A DNA stretch of 64,000 nucleotides from Gigaspora margarita (GCA_009809945.1 WTPW01000998.1:158381-222380), one strand, 5' to 3'. Positions 34,451 to 46,678 are shown, counted from the stretch's first letter. Made by a program: numbers and translations. Notes: generated from the sequence alone by a model not told the origin.

Positions 34451-34680
34451 CACGAGACAATGCACGAGAAAACACATAAAATTGCACATTAGTACGTGCA
34501 CTGTTGCACAGAATTCGTGCCTGATTACGTGCTGTAAACGTGCTTTCCCATACATTGTCTCGTATAGATTTACGTGCAGGTTCGTGTGGTTCTATATCCA
34601 AACTTTCTCGTGTATTGCAGTATCATTCCGTGCTGTAATTTGTTATAGGGAGTGTGTAAAATTCCAATATATAATATGAA
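34451..34680 (+). repeat. CGTGC-rich stretch
   Basis: TACGTGC, ACGTGCT and CTCGTGT words recur, and CACGAGACAATG is mirrored by CATTGTCTCGT 100 bp later. Possibly the host repeat into which the hAT-like element jumped. Confidence 0.45.
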
Positions 34681-34999
34681 AATTGTGCTAAAAGACACCA
34701 TTGCTTTTGAAAATACTATGCATACCAGATATATGCCTGCTCTATAATTTGATAATTATTACAACAGTATGTACATTCCTGTAACACATTTGACCCATAT
34801 GACATGTTTATTATTCATAATTATCTTTCTTCTTTAGGTATAAGCATATGCCGATTAAAATGTTTTGCTGTTAAATATTTCATCTGTGCATAGGGTTTTT
34901 TTTTATTAGCTATTTGACTTGAATTTAATCCATTATTATCTATATTCACTTGGTTTAACACAAGTGGTTGCCACAAGAATTGATTACTGAACATTGGTT

Positions 35000-36065
35000 A
35001 TGTGCTTCGACTGTGTTCTTGCACGTGATGATAATTTTTGTTCTATTGCATGATGGATGTGCCATAAGCACCAATTTTACTTTTACATGAGTTCAAGTAG
35101 CTTGTATCAAATTAATATGTGATATGTCTTACATAAAACACTCCTACATTAGATTAATGCAGAAAGTCATACAATAAAAATACCTGTAATATTGTAATTT
35201 TTACCAATAAATAAGAGATAGGGCTCCATGCCATTAAGAATTGCCATAGTTCCATACAATTCCTTTAAGTCTATTAGTGTTATACGTCGCATCCACCATA
35301 AATTCTGTTAATTTGTTTAGTGGTAAGATACTTAGAAATGCAATTTCAAAACAAATACATATTCTTTAGAGAAAAGAAGTTTCCAATTTTGTTTTTGAAG
35401 ATACGTTACAGAAATGGTTCATCATTTGAAGATCGATATTCTGTTTGTGACATTTTTGACCACCAATAATGCACTTGTTTAATAGTTAAAACCTCCTATC
35501 TTTTTTATACTGTATGTTGATCATAATTAATTGTTAAATATCAGGAACATTTTGTCGAATACAAGCATTAATATAATCTTTTATTTATTTCGTCACATTG
35601 AATTTTTCAGGCTTGGAAGCAAAAAATCATGAGATACATTAACATGTGTTATTGTTTTGGAATTAAATTTATTAACAATAATTACACCCTTACAATTATA
35701 ACATTCAATGTATACTTCAGTGCTACATTGCTTTGACAAATTATCAACTTTTTCATGATACTTATTTTATCTCATTTGAGCATTGCATCAGTATGTAAAT
35801 GTCTTAAAGTCCTGTTTTTTTTATCATTGATGTACTTATGTAGGCATAATATTTGTGAAATTGAAAATATTTTCTTTTTCCGTTATACAAGCATCAACTT
35901 CATGACTTTTTCGTTTCTTTGCTTGTGATTTACTGTAATGGCAAGTTTTGCAACTAAAACAAGTGTCATCTTCACCAAAGAAGTCTTTAAGTGGTTTGAT
36001 GCAATAGCATCTTGGACATTTTTTAGTTCAGATAAAGGGTTATTAATTTTTATTTTTTCCATTCG
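35000..36065 (-). pseudogene. MULE transposase-like gene, decayed
   Basis: On the minus strand, near 36030-35890, lies a four-plus-Cys zinc-binding block (KCPRCYCIKPLKDFFGEDD, then CFSCKTCHYSKSQ). It is followed by fragments VYIECYNCKGVIIVNKF and HDFLLPSLKN (35740-35600) and WWSKMSQTEYRSSNDEPFL near 35460. Near 35310-35210 the pieces VDATYNTNRLK, ELYGTMAILNGM and PISYLL, each in a different frame, match the MULE catalytic start (a first catalytic Asp in DATYNTN). Many stops and frameshifts make it dead. The second and third catalytic acids are not recognisable. MULE-type MITEs at 28.9 and possibly 33.4 kb may have depended on relatives of it. Confidence 0.65.
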
Positions 36066-36795
36066 TAAATAAAATTTAATAAGAAAAAAATTGTGTTGTA
36101 TAATATTGTAAATAACGATAATTAGTAATTAGCTCAAACTATTACCCGTCTCATGATACATTTAGGTCGATTATTGGCGACGCTGGCTTTTTAATTATTG
36201 TATGACTCTTACGATCATGATACAATCAGGATCAGAAAATCATTTTTCCCATATTTGGAATGTTTCTACTTTGAAATTGTTATTCAAACCTGAGCCGAAC
36301 TGAGATTAAAGATAGGGTTTGAGTTCGGTTCCTGAGCGCGAACTTGTCAATACCAAGTTTTGTCTAAATTCTTCAGAGTTCTATTCAGATGAAAATTGTT
36401 TTCTAATGTGATATCTAGTAAAATTTTCATTTGTTTTTTTAATTCTTTTGCAATTATTTTTAGGTTCCTATTTGCAGATCTAATTATAGTACAATAATTA
36501 TTTTTATTTATTTTTATTTTTTAAAATCAAAAGTATAATAATTAAAATCTATTATTGAAAATTAAACAATTAAATGTCTATATAATTTTTTTTTTTTTTA
36601 ATTCAAAATAATTTTTAGGATTCAAAAATAATACAATTATTAAATTTATTTTCAAAATTAGAATATTAATTTAGCTTTTTTTTTTTTTAAATAAAACCAA
36701 ATAATAGGTTTAAATAATTAAAATTAGAATAAATATTGATATCTTTGTATGTAAAATATGCGTGACGTTCACAAATTTCTTGAAATTATCCAACG

Positions 36796-38704
36796 TTAGC
36801 TAGCACCATTAAAAAATTTTTTTTGCCATTGCCTTCCTTTATAATACACTATTACCAAAAGAAAAGTAAATATAAAACATGCCATACTTATAACGGTAAA
36901 GAACCAACCAGTTCCTATCGCATTTTCTAATAAACTACCAACAATTGCATTAATACCAGCAATCATAAGTCTTATGCAATTAATCAATGCAACTACCGAA
37001 GCACTACAACCTGGACACACGTCAACGAGATAAGTTGACAATGAATTAAAGGTAATTAAAGATCCAAATGCACCTTTGTAGGCAATAAGTAGTTATTTAG
37101 TCAAACCTTGTTAATGTAGTAATAAAGAATCAAGCAAACATATACAGTACATTGAACTCACCAAGAAACCACAAAATCATCAAAGAATAAATATTAAAAT
37201 CATGTTCCAATAACCATCCATAGGCAAGGTATGAACATGGAATTATTATAACTCCAATGGTTGCACTTTTTATTCTCATTTCTGGATAAACAGATTCACC
37301 ATTTTTTCTTGCTCTTTGTAACACGAAATCAGAATATTTCCCACCAACAAGACTTCCAAGAGCATATCCCACAGCCGGAGCAAGAAATAATATTCCAATG
37401 GATGATGGTGGTAGTTTGTATGTCCTTGCGGAAAAATTTTGAGGAACACTAATATTTTGAATAGTTAATATCGAAGATACAAAGCTTACATATATAACTA
37501 CAAGTATAACATTTGGATATGCTAATAACTTTAATGGTGCAATTGGATTAAACCTATTTTGAGATGATTTAGATTGAGAGGTCAAAGTTGACTGACAAAA
37601 AGTTTCCGGGACAAAAAATATGATAAAGGGTAAAATGAAACCACCATAAATTGCTAAAATACGAAATATCCAATGCCAGTTAAGGTATTGAATTATATAA
37701 CCACCACTTAATGTTCCTATAAAATTAGAAAACCAGTATGCTAAATAAAATATTCCAAAAGCACCACCTCTTTCTACAATCATAAAATAATTAATTAAAT
37801 AGATTAAATTAAGTTCTTTTATAAATCAGTGCTACGGCAACAATTTTGTATACCTTTTGTACAATAAATATCACTTATTATTCCAGCACCAATAGAATAC
37901 ATTCCAGAGGAACCACAAGCTTGAATAGCGCACAATATCATCAACACCCAAATTCTTTCTGCTATAGAGCATAATATTGTTGGAATGATAAATACAATAC
38001 AAGAAAGTAAATACACCTTTCGTCTTGTAGCAAATCTATCAGAGTAAGCAGCCCATACTATTGGCTATAGAAAATATTAAATTAATTGTCATTGTAAATA
38101 AAAATATAGTTCAAAAACTAAACCTAACATACCGCAATTCCTGTAAAAAATAAAGATACGGAAACTTTGATTTACAAAAATTAGTTATTAAATGCACTTG
38201 ACTTTAATTAAGATACACTCTACCCTCCTTATAACGGACTTCATTAAAATGGTTGGGTGCCAGCAAGTTGATCTACTATAACGAGGGAAAAATGTATAAA
38301 TGCATAATGTAGTAGATCTAGAACTTACTTAATGAATTAACAGTTATTGCCGAGATTTCAAATTCTTCACGCAATTGTATCAGAGCTGGGTAAAGAATCC
38401 TGCCATATTATATGAAAGAATGTAGTTCTATACTTTTATTTAATGATAAGATTCATTTTTTATTAGTCACTTACGTGTTTGTCATAGGTGCTAACATTCC
38501 TGAAAAGGTTGTAATAAATAAAATCAACCATTTCTTTCGTGAAGATAAAAATTTTGGATCATTGACTATAATGTCTTCATTGCACTCTGAAACTTCATTA
38601 ACTACAGTAATCTCAGTGACTTCACTGCCTCCAGTATCTTCACTGGCTCCAGTTACTTGAGTGACTTCTGTGGATTCAGAAATTTCGGAAGAAACACTTT
38701 TCAT
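36796..38704 (-). CDS. MFS transporter, DHA1/QDR-like, copy B (477 aa)
   Basis: Six exons, 38704-38475, 38399-38329, 38164-38133, 38064-37854, 37773-37162 and 37073-36796, sum to 1434 nt and stay in frame at every GT..AG junction. The cytosolic N-tail (MKSVSSEISESTEVTQVTG) is Ser/Thr/Glu-rich; TM1 follows SRKKW. Loop 2-3 has YSDRFATRRKVYL (MFS motif A), TM5 the GTLSGGYIIQYLNWHWIF segment, and a central loop links the two six-helix halves. NGESVYPEMRIK and SYLAYGWLLEH match the QDR/DTR1-like fungal branch. The length is normal for the family. Such proteins export drugs, polyamines or spore-wall precursors by proton antiport at the plasma membrane; the substrate here is unknown. The start is the first Met upstream of TM1 in frame. 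The nearest TATA-like word on this strand is near 38765. Confidence 0.9.
38214..38289. mobile_element. Small pogo-like MITE in MFS intron 2 (copy B)
   Basis: Same element and position as 8711-8797, here with a different right end (AACGAGGGAAAAATG). Confidence 0.6.
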
Positions 38705-38761
38705 TATTTAAATATTTTGAAAATAAACAAATGCTAATGTCAATATAGGATTTTTAGAGGC

Positions 38762-38775
38762 TTTATAAATACTTG
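38762..38775 (-). promoter_or_regulatory. Possible TATA box for the MFS gene
   Basis: GTATTTATAAAGCC on the minus strand lies about 60 bp upstream of the start codon. In such AT-rich DNA the match has little weight alone. Confidence 0.25.
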
Positions 38776-39529
38776 AATGAACTCTGCTTAATTACATTGG
38801 AAAATTCTACGAATTTATGTTCAGAGAATATTGGTGTATAACTATGCAATTAACCATTAGGGAATGCGATCTAATAAAATTTCAATTTCAAACGCTTGAA
38901 GCTGCATTGGCAGAAATTAGTCCCTGAACTTAGATACCCTCGCATGTTTTGTAGTACTGGATTCTTGGCGTGTTTAGCTTCAGGAGCTTGATGTTAAATC
39001 TTCAAGCATGATAAGCTCAACTCACATAAATGCAACTCTTTATTCTTTTTCATAAACGTATTGCTAAAAATCTCACTGGAAATAAATTCGATCTTGATAG
39101 AAATTCAGGTTTATTTAATAAACAAAAGATTATATGTTAAAAAAAAACTTAATTCAATACTTACCGGTAAAGACCAATTCTTATTTCTCCATAAAAAATT
39201 TATACCATCTCGATATTTTTTTTTAAGGGTAGAGGATATCACATGACGATCACTTGATTTTTTACTAGTAAAATTTCTTAGGTAGTACAAGATTTTCTTA
39301 GGTAGTACAATATAAATAACATATAGATTCAATTGATGTGCTATTGTAAAATGAGATCGACATATGATTACTATGAAAAGTAATTTGTGTACCCTCTACC
39401 CTTAAACGATATCGATATACAAAAAAAGAAAACGCGACTAAAAATGGAAATAATATAAAAACAAATTATCCGGCATTTACTATTAGATGAATTTTGCATT
39501 TACCAACAGTTATTCGACATTGATGTCTT

Positions 39530-39965
39530 ANAATTTTTTTGNNATTTGCNATTTACTANATATTGTATATTAGATAGATTTTANATGTACTAAATTAATT
39601 GTCATTCAAAACATTTATTATGACTGAAATTTTTTTAAATTGTCTGCTGTGTGAAGAACTTTTTAGGGCGATAATTTTTTTTATTTTGCACGAAGGACTT
39701 TTTTGGGCATAATTTTTTTAAAAAAATTGCTTGGTTGCGTGAACTTTTTTGAGCAAGAATTTTTTTAAAAAATTGCCAAGAATTTCTTTTAATGGGAATT
39801 TTTTTTAAAATTGTCTGGTTGCGTGAAGGATTTTTTGAGCGAAATTTTTTTAAAATTGTCTGGTTGCACAAAAGACTTTTTTGAGCAGAAAATTTTTTTA
39901 AATTGTCTGTTGAGCGAAGGACTTTTGTGAGCAGGAATTTTTTAAATAAATTGCTTGATGCACAG
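39530..39965 (+). repeat. Minisatellite of about 45-bp units, with scattered Ns
   Basis: Seven units of GGACTTTTTTGAGCAGAAWT followed by TTTTTAAAATTGTCTGGTTG. Ambiguous bases at 39531-39584 show poor assembly. The 78-codon frame on the minus strand is a repeat shadow. Confidence 0.8.
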
Positions 39966-41559
39966 TTATAAATTCTTTTTTTACATTGAATTAGAATTTG
40001 AATAAGCAGTTAATAGTTTCTTTGAATGAAATTTACTATTCAATTACATCTACTTACATACCTAATTACTATTATTATTAAATGTACAATTGTTGTAATA
40101 ATTGTTAACAATTGTGACATTCTTCTTACGATTATGCAATCGTTCATTCTCATCAGCAGTACTTAATGCTCTTTTGTGCGAATTGTTTAAAATTTCTCGT
40201 GCAGTATGAAATTTTCCATAAAATTCGTGTTCATTTTGCTCCTAAATTTTTTTAATTAACAAAAACAAATTTGTTTTGTTAATTAAATACTTGACAAATT
40301 TAGAATAGTTTATAACCAAAATACTTACTACTTGCGATGAATTATTTAAATCCGCATCACTTAATTCATCATCTTCAGATCTGATGCTTTGTGATTCTTC
40401 ATTATCTTTAGATTCAGGGTTAATCTGTTCAATTGAGTCTTGTGCCGTTTCATTGTATTGATAGTTAAGTCTTGTGCCGTTTCATTAGATGTTGTAGTAT
40501 TGATTAGTTTATTAAGAATATTGGCTAATGCTTCTCTTTTATGTTTGTCCATAGGTTTGGCATAAGTATAATATCCACCAGAAGATTTATGTCCGCTGAT
40601 TGCACGACCGGTATTTTCAGGTACTCCAATATTAAATAATTCCATAATGCTTGTTCTTCGACCAGAATGATTACTAATATTTCTTGACTCAACATTAATT
40701 CCACATTCAATGCATATTGTTTTAAATAATGAACGAATTGTACGATCACCCAACGCTTTGTCTAAATACCATTTGCCTTTTACAATAGCTTTAATAAATT
40801 ATTAGTAATATTAATACATATATATATTAAATTTATATTAATAATATAAATAATTACCATTTGGACTACGGCAAGCAGCAAGGTAAAAGTCCAAACATTT
40901 AAAACCTTTAGATCGGAAAGAAAGATACTTTCTTAAATCAGAATTTGGCCCTGATATGCCTTCTGGATCAGATGGAAAAGGTATAATTAAGTCAGACTGA
41001 TTTCCTTCTATACCGCCTTGATCATTTTTTTGCTGGGTTTTTTTAAATATAATACTATCAGGCGTATCAACAATTTGTGATACATGCAGGTTCACATGCT
41101 CACCGCCTCTCGCAGCACCCAATATAGAAATCCAGAAAAAAACTCGTTTTAATAGTCCCAATGGAGTATTCAGATCCCGACCTTCATGATTCAATATGTG
41201 CCGAATCTCTTCAGTAGTTAACCCATCCGTAGATTTAGATTCACCAAGTTCCTTTTTTTTCATATCTTTGAGTAAACCGTCAAACTGTGCATATAAATCA
41301 GGAAAATCATCCTTATTATGTAAGTTATATTGCCAACCAGGTTTGATATTTTGAAGATGCCGGCTAATTGCAGATAAAGCATTCTTTAATGATGTTCTTG
41401 AATAACATCCACCTAGTGATGTGCCACGTACAGTACTATACGTACAGTACTGTACGTACTGTACGTACTGTACGCTAAAATTTTTGCCGATCATTTATTA
41501 AGAGTGCCTGCCTGATGTGCCAATTGACCAATCAAATTCGTTAATTGATCAACACAGAT

Positions 41560-41820
41560 AATTCCCGAAGAAGCTTTCGACTTTGACTTACGCTTTGATT
41601 TTCACTTTGACTCTCGCTTTGACTTTCACATTGACTTTCACTTTGACTCTCACTTTGACTTCGCTTTAATTTTCGTTTTGACTTTGATTTTCGCTTTGAC
41701 TCTCCTTGCTTTGATTTGATCTTCAACTTTTATTTTGGCTTTCACTATGACTTCACTCTAATTTTTATTTTACTTTGATCTTCTCTTTGACTTTCGTTTT
41801 TTGACTTTCACTTATATTTC
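41560..41820 (-). repeat. Ser/Gln/Lys-coding minisatellite
   Basis: 12-bp-like words CACTTTGACTTT and CGCTTTGACTCT repeat about 20 times. The minus-strand frame reads SQSESQSESQ and KSKRK. Low-complexity repeat, not a gene. Confidence 0.8.
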
Positions 41821-41948
41821 GAGAATTTTTTCCGTGTTGAATTCACAAAAATATAATTTTGATCAATCAATCGTTTAAATAAGTTATTTAAGTTTAATGA
41901 ATATTTTATACTTTGATTCTTGTTTATTAATGTTAATTTAGCTAATTA

Positions 41949-42212
41949 GGCCAGACCAAGTTGATTATGTGTTTTACATTACCCCCCCCCCTCCTCAGAG
42001 CTCCTCCTCTCCCTCATAGTAAAAAAAATTTAGATAAATATACATAGGGCTACAGGATATTTCGGAAAATTTTTATACAGTCATGGAACAATTCGGAAAA
42101 ATTTTTTTTTTGAAAAAAAATTTTTTAAAATTTTACTATGGAACCACCCCTCCTCCCCCCTCTTCTGGAGGGGAGAGGGGGTAATGTAACACATAATCAA
42201 CTTGGTCCGGCC
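41949..42212. mobile_element. MITE with TA target duplication
   Basis: GGCCAGACCAAGTTGATTAT at the left and ATAATCAACTTGGTCCGGCC at the right, with TA on both sides. Inner arms are C-rich and G-rich runs around TACCCCCC and GGGGGTAAT. Tc1/mariner- or pogo-like. Confidence 0.85.
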
Positions 42213-43261
42213 TAAATACAAAGGATTTTAATGTTAAAAATAATCGCATATTAAATCTTTTTATTCGTATTATTTATTTATGTATAAAGATCTTTTTAAT
42301 CAATACATTAAAATTCGTAAAGTCATAAATTTGTTAGCGAAATTCGTGAATAATACCTTTAGCTTTTTCTTGTAAAAAAATTAATTGCATCTTAAAGCTA
42401 TTTTAGTGGTATTGTATAATTATTATAATCAGGCTACCATTTTTTCTGGGCGACGCTATGAAGTCTTGTAGCTTAGTCGCTTAGTATAGCTCGGAGATCG
42501 AACAGGCCCTTAATTGTAATATTGGGCCGCTATATGTAAGAATTTTTATTTTGGCCCTCATCCGTAATTATTTTCATTTTTGGACCTAAATACCTTTATT
42601 ATATAATCTTAATTTTTTATATATTGCAGAATCGCGGATCGCTTAAAAAAAAAAATTTTTTTTTATATATAAGTACTATACGTACTGTACGTACTGTACG
42701 TACTGTACGCTAAAAAAATTTGGGTAACATATAAATGGCACATCACTACATCCACCATTTTTGGTTGTTACACCACATAGAAATTGAGAAACTTGAAGTT
42801 CGATTGTTTCTTTATCTTGATTTTCTAGTGGTTCTTTATAATTGACATCTGACCGCCACTGATTCATAATATTAATCCATCCTTCTGTGTTTCTGACAGT
42901 GTTTTTTGGAACGCGTCCTTTAGCAAGTGCTGCAAGTTGGTCATTAGAGGGTAAGAAATTAGAACGTTTATTCATATTCGAATATTGAATTAAAAAAAAA
43001 GAGCGTAAAATAAAAATAGAAAGCAAGTATGAGCAAAAAGGTAACGTGGAAAAAAAAGAAAACGCGAAAGAAAAAGAATTGAATTGTATTTATAGTCTTT
43101 ATGGCTGATAATGATTTGATCTGTGATCCATTAAATTTTTAACAATGGGAATAAACTTTTAATATAAAATTCTAATAAATAAATAATGCTGTAGTACTTT
43201 CGAATACTTTTTTTCTCAATAAATAGCGGCAATTTTTATTAGTTACTGTGCTATGCCGGAT

Positions 43262-43520
43262 AAAACAGTTATGAGGCACAAGTGCCTCATAACTTCGGTA
43301 CAATTTGCATTTTTTCAAGCACCTCGAAGACTGGCATGGCGCTATCGCGCCATGCCAGTCTTCGAGGCACTTGTAAAAATGCAAATTGTACCTTACCGGT
43401 ATTTGCAGAATGTGATCTAATTGTTCGAATTTTGCGCACCTTCGGTGCTTAAAATCGACCAATCAAATCACATTCTGCAAATACCTCAGTTATTCGGCAC
43501 TTCGTGCCTCATAACTATTA
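43262..43520. repeat. Cluster of four nested hairpins
   Basis: TTATGAGGCACAAGTGCCTCATAA is a loopless 24-bp palindrome near 43268. GGTACAATTTGCA..AAGACTGGCATGGCGC forms a 96-bp hairpin (43298-43393) with a GCGCTATCGCGC centre. GGTATTTGCAGAATGTGAT forms an 88-bp hairpin (43397-43485). CGGCACTTCGTGCC near 43496 is the fourth. GTTATGAGGCAC and GTGCCTCATAAC also pair across the whole cluster. Confidence 0.85.
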
Positions 43521-43579
43521 ATTATCAAGCCATTAAGTTTCCGCCAAACCATAAATGTTACAGGTGTGTTACATCAGCC

Positions 43580-43605
43580 ACAGAAACGTACATACGTACG
43601 TACAT
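43580..43605. repeat. GTAC tetramer cluster
   Basis: CGTACATACGTACGTACATA. Similar clusters occur at 10334, 41431, 42675, 44395 and 45619. Confidence 0.8.
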
Positions 43606-43639
43606 ACTTGGTAGAACTTGTCCTCTGAAATTAGATTAG

Positions 43640-44520
43640 ATCTCTTTGCATGCATAAGTTAATAAATTTTGGCGAGTGTAACTTTAGGCACGGCAATACA
43701 TTTGTGTTATGTTCCAACCCATAAAATGATCGTGATAGAAAGAAGATGCCTGTTAAATGTGAATGCTCAAAACTGCCGCGGAGCAAGAGAAGAAAAACTC
43801 CGTCACTAAATGACAAACAAAAGAAAAAGGTTTAGGCAATTGATTATTTGATATATGCATGATGTGCATGTAATAAGGAGGATAAATTTACCTGCCATCT
43901 TGTCGGGTATGAGCGATATTTAGAAAACCGTACCTTTTAAAATAGCATAAATAATTTTAAAATAACGCTTATGCGTCCCGAAATACAACGCACCCATATA
44001 AAGTGTCAACCCGGGGAGAAGCAGGTACACTACATAGATCAATCTGCAGGTTAACTAATTTGAAAGATCGATGCCCTATTTTCGCTTGGTGGTACTCAAA
44101 TAGTTTTTATACATTTCGAGTTCATCTTGTGTTCATACGTTTAACTTTTATCATTTAATCTTTTTTTTTTTATCTTAATGAGCAATCTAACGTTTCTTTA
44201 CTCAATTTGTTGTATTTTTAATTTTCAATTAATTATACAATGCTACTCATAACATAATATACTAAATACCGTTAATTATTCTTAAGCATGGGAACTATGT
44301 TAACAAACTAACTCTGCGGACTTTGTAAATTATAGTCCAGAAGATCATTTTGTTAGCAAAAACTTCAAATATGGTATGTCCATATGTAATTTCCGTACGT
44401 ACTGTACGTAGGACGACTGGTACGGATAAATCATTTGCCATGTCATTAGTCACTTGAAGAAAAGGAATCCAGTGATTATCATATCCCGTGAAATTATGTC
44501 AAATTATGCATGAGATAAAT
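43640..44520. other. Non-coding interval
   Basis: No convincing gene. A 29-codon frame at 43748 (MPVKCECSKLPRSKRRK) is basic with two Cys but too short to support. GTACGTACTGTACGTAG lies at 44395-44412. Confidence 0.4.
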
Positions 44521-44781
44521 TACAAATTATGAAATTATAAAATTTTTTTATATTAATCATGCACATATTATGCGCCATAATGGAAACTATGTGTATGTAA
44601 AATAAGCAATATATTGTTTTGAAATTTTTTTACACAATGCCAGAAATTCTAAAGTGCAAAACCAAACAAAACAAAACAAAACAAAGAAAAAACATTATTA
44701 TTATGCTTTATGAAAATTATTATCAATTACTTATTTAAACATTTTACTAAATTTATATATATTGACTAGTTTTAATTCTTA

Positions 44782-44993
44782 AGTATATAAGGGAGATGTT
44801 GGTATTGTGAACAGGGAAGGTATTGTGGTCAAGTGAAAAATATCTTGTGATCCAGTGATTATAATTAGATGATCTTTGCACCATTCGATTCATCTCTTTG
44901 AGATGAATCGAATGGTGCAAAAATCATCTAATTCTAATAACAATACCCTCCCTGTTCACAATACCCCCATCTCCCTTATATAGTATAATTTGA
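44782..44993. repeat. Hairpin element (copy B)
   Basis: Counterpart of 9430-9654, slightly shortened on the right arm near 44940. Confidence 0.8.
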
Positions 44994-46520
44994 AATTGTT
45001 TTTCACACTGTATTTAAACAAATAACGTACGCACTCATAAGCGATGACATTTTTAAGGGGTTTTATTTTATATATGTGTACATATGCAATTTTTGACTGC
45101 TTAACTTAGATGCAAAGCATTTACAATGAAATATAAAGATTAATCCCATTGGTCAATTTGAATCATACGATTAAGTCTTATTGTTAAAAAACTCCGGTAC
45201 ACATACATTATGCGGGTCATTATGAAATTATCCGAATTATGCAGCTTTATGCAACGCCTAATAATCCTGGATATCCTAATAAAGATACCACCGATTCCTT
45301 GTTATTCAAACTACCTGGCAAAATTTGTGTCATGGCATGTCACAATAAATTTTTATACCAGGAACGGAGTACAAAGTAGTTAGTGTATGGTTTACAGGCA
45401 AGTAGCTCTTTTGCATCTGATTGAATGATCTATCCTCATGACTTCATCTCTATTGTAGGATTTTGTCTATATCAGTAACAATGTGCAACGATGAGTATCT
45501 TGGGGTTCCTATATTATGCATGATTTAATATATTTTTCTATAGTGCAATAAAAATTTTGCGTGTTGGACTTTGCGTGATCTAAGAATTATTCTAGACTAT
45601 TACGATATTATGCCAATTTAGTACGTACGTACGTAGAATATGTTATCAAGCATGTTAAATGTCGTGTTCGATTTTCTAATGGCGCAATAAAAAATGCTGT
45701 ATTAGAAGTCGGAACCGGGTTTAAAAATCATATCGGCCGATTTGTTTTGACCCAAAAATCGACCAATCATGATCGAGAATTATCAAAAAAATTTTGCACG
45801 AAAATTTATTACAGAGCGAATTTTCACAAAAACGGCCTTTTTAACCAGCTTTGCGTTTATAATTAAGTACGTAGACAATTACAAAATGCATGTATTTAAT
45901 TATAAGCCAAAAAGTAGGTTAAAAAGGCCATTTTTTTGAAAATTAGTTTCCGAATTTATCCTTGATAGTTACCAACCCATTAAACAATGCTCAACCCATC
46001 CTAAAACACCCGAGTATTTCAACAAACGGTAAAAGTACTTCTTTCTACAGCTTAGCATAGCGCTTTTATTGAGTTTTATTGGGGGTTTAACTTGTCTAGA
46101 CGTTAAAAAAGCTCTTTTGTTAATTTTTCAACGTCACTTAGGAGCAAATTTTCGTGTAACAGTTTATCGACAAAAAATCAAACAGCCGATATGTTCGATT
46201 TTATCACAAATTTTGGGATATTCTAGAATTTATCAAAATTTAATTGCGATAAACTCGAATTCTTAAAACCGACTACATGGTATGAACCGAAAACCTTATT
46301 TACAATGATATATTGTTTGGCCTTCATTATCTTCTAATTTTGTAATTTGAATGATTCTTATAACCATGTTTGCTATATTTAAATCGCACTAACTTAATTG
46401 ATTTCTTTGTTTTTGAATTTTTAACTAACTAAAAACTTGTTAGAAGTATTGCATGCATGCAATAATCCGGATATGGAATCGCTTCACGCTTCCCTTATTT
46501 AGTTAGAATTACAGTTTGTG

Positions 46521-46678
46521 GGGTCGTTTAAAGCAGGATTGCGTTTAATATATTAATCTACATACTGCATAAATTATATTCTTGATATCTATTATAACCT
46601 GCTAACCATAACTATATCAAAAAAGTAACTCACCGCATCAAAAAAGTAATTCTAACGCACCCTGCTTTAAACGACCCC
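46521..46678. mobile_element. MITE of the TCGTTTAAAGCAGG family (copy 4)
   Basis: GGGTCGTTTAAAGCAGG and CCTGCTTTAAACGACCC. Orthologous position to 11191-11354. Confidence 0.8.

Larger units (their letters stand above)
41426..42720. mobile_element. 1.3-kb interruption of the recombinase gene, flanked by GTAC repeats
   Basis: The same words (GTACGTACTGTACGTACTG, then TACGCTAAAA) occur in the same orientation at 41431-41478 and 42675-42717, at the two edges of the interruption. The insert contains a TIR MITE, a degenerate CTTTGACTTTCR minisatellite and short GC-rich DNA. Whether it is an intron, one inserted element or nested ones cannot be settled here. Confidence 0.55.
40062..42975 (-). pseudogene. 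ZMYM2-like/DUF3504 tyrosine recombinase, disrupted
   Basis: The N-terminal exon (42975-about 42722; MNKRSNFLPSNDQLAALAKG..FICYP) is a core-binding-type domain. After a 1.3-kb interruption the protein resumes at GTSLGGCYSRTSLKN (41425) and runs to a GTAATT donor at 40857. It holds the first catalytic Arg (GAARGGEHVNL). The exon from 40776 adds NHSGRR (His-x-x-Arg), SGHKSSGGYYTY (second His and Tyr nucleophile). A 32-bp tandem duplication (GAAACGGCACAAGAC twice, about 40430-40495) shifts the frame. Without it the reading would continue SEDDELSDADLNNSSQ and a last exon 40241-40062 ending FNNNSN. The full recombinase signature R..HxxR..H..Y is kept, which is unusual for domesticated DUF3504 copies. 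It suggests a Crypton-like origin and recent loss. Confidence 0.75.

Noticed and set aside
35000..36065. Complete functional MULE transposase
   Set aside because: Conserved pieces are in different frames with many stops; only the first catalytic block is recognisable.
37261..37452. 63-codon plus-strand ORF
   Set aside because: Antisense shadow of MFS exon 5.
36796..38704. Two or three separate small MFS genes
   Set aside because: Apparent separate ORFs join through consensus splice sites in correct phase to one 477-aa protein.
41541..41726. Ser/Gln-rich 61-codon ORF
   Set aside because: Translation of a 12-bp-like minisatellite; low complexity only.
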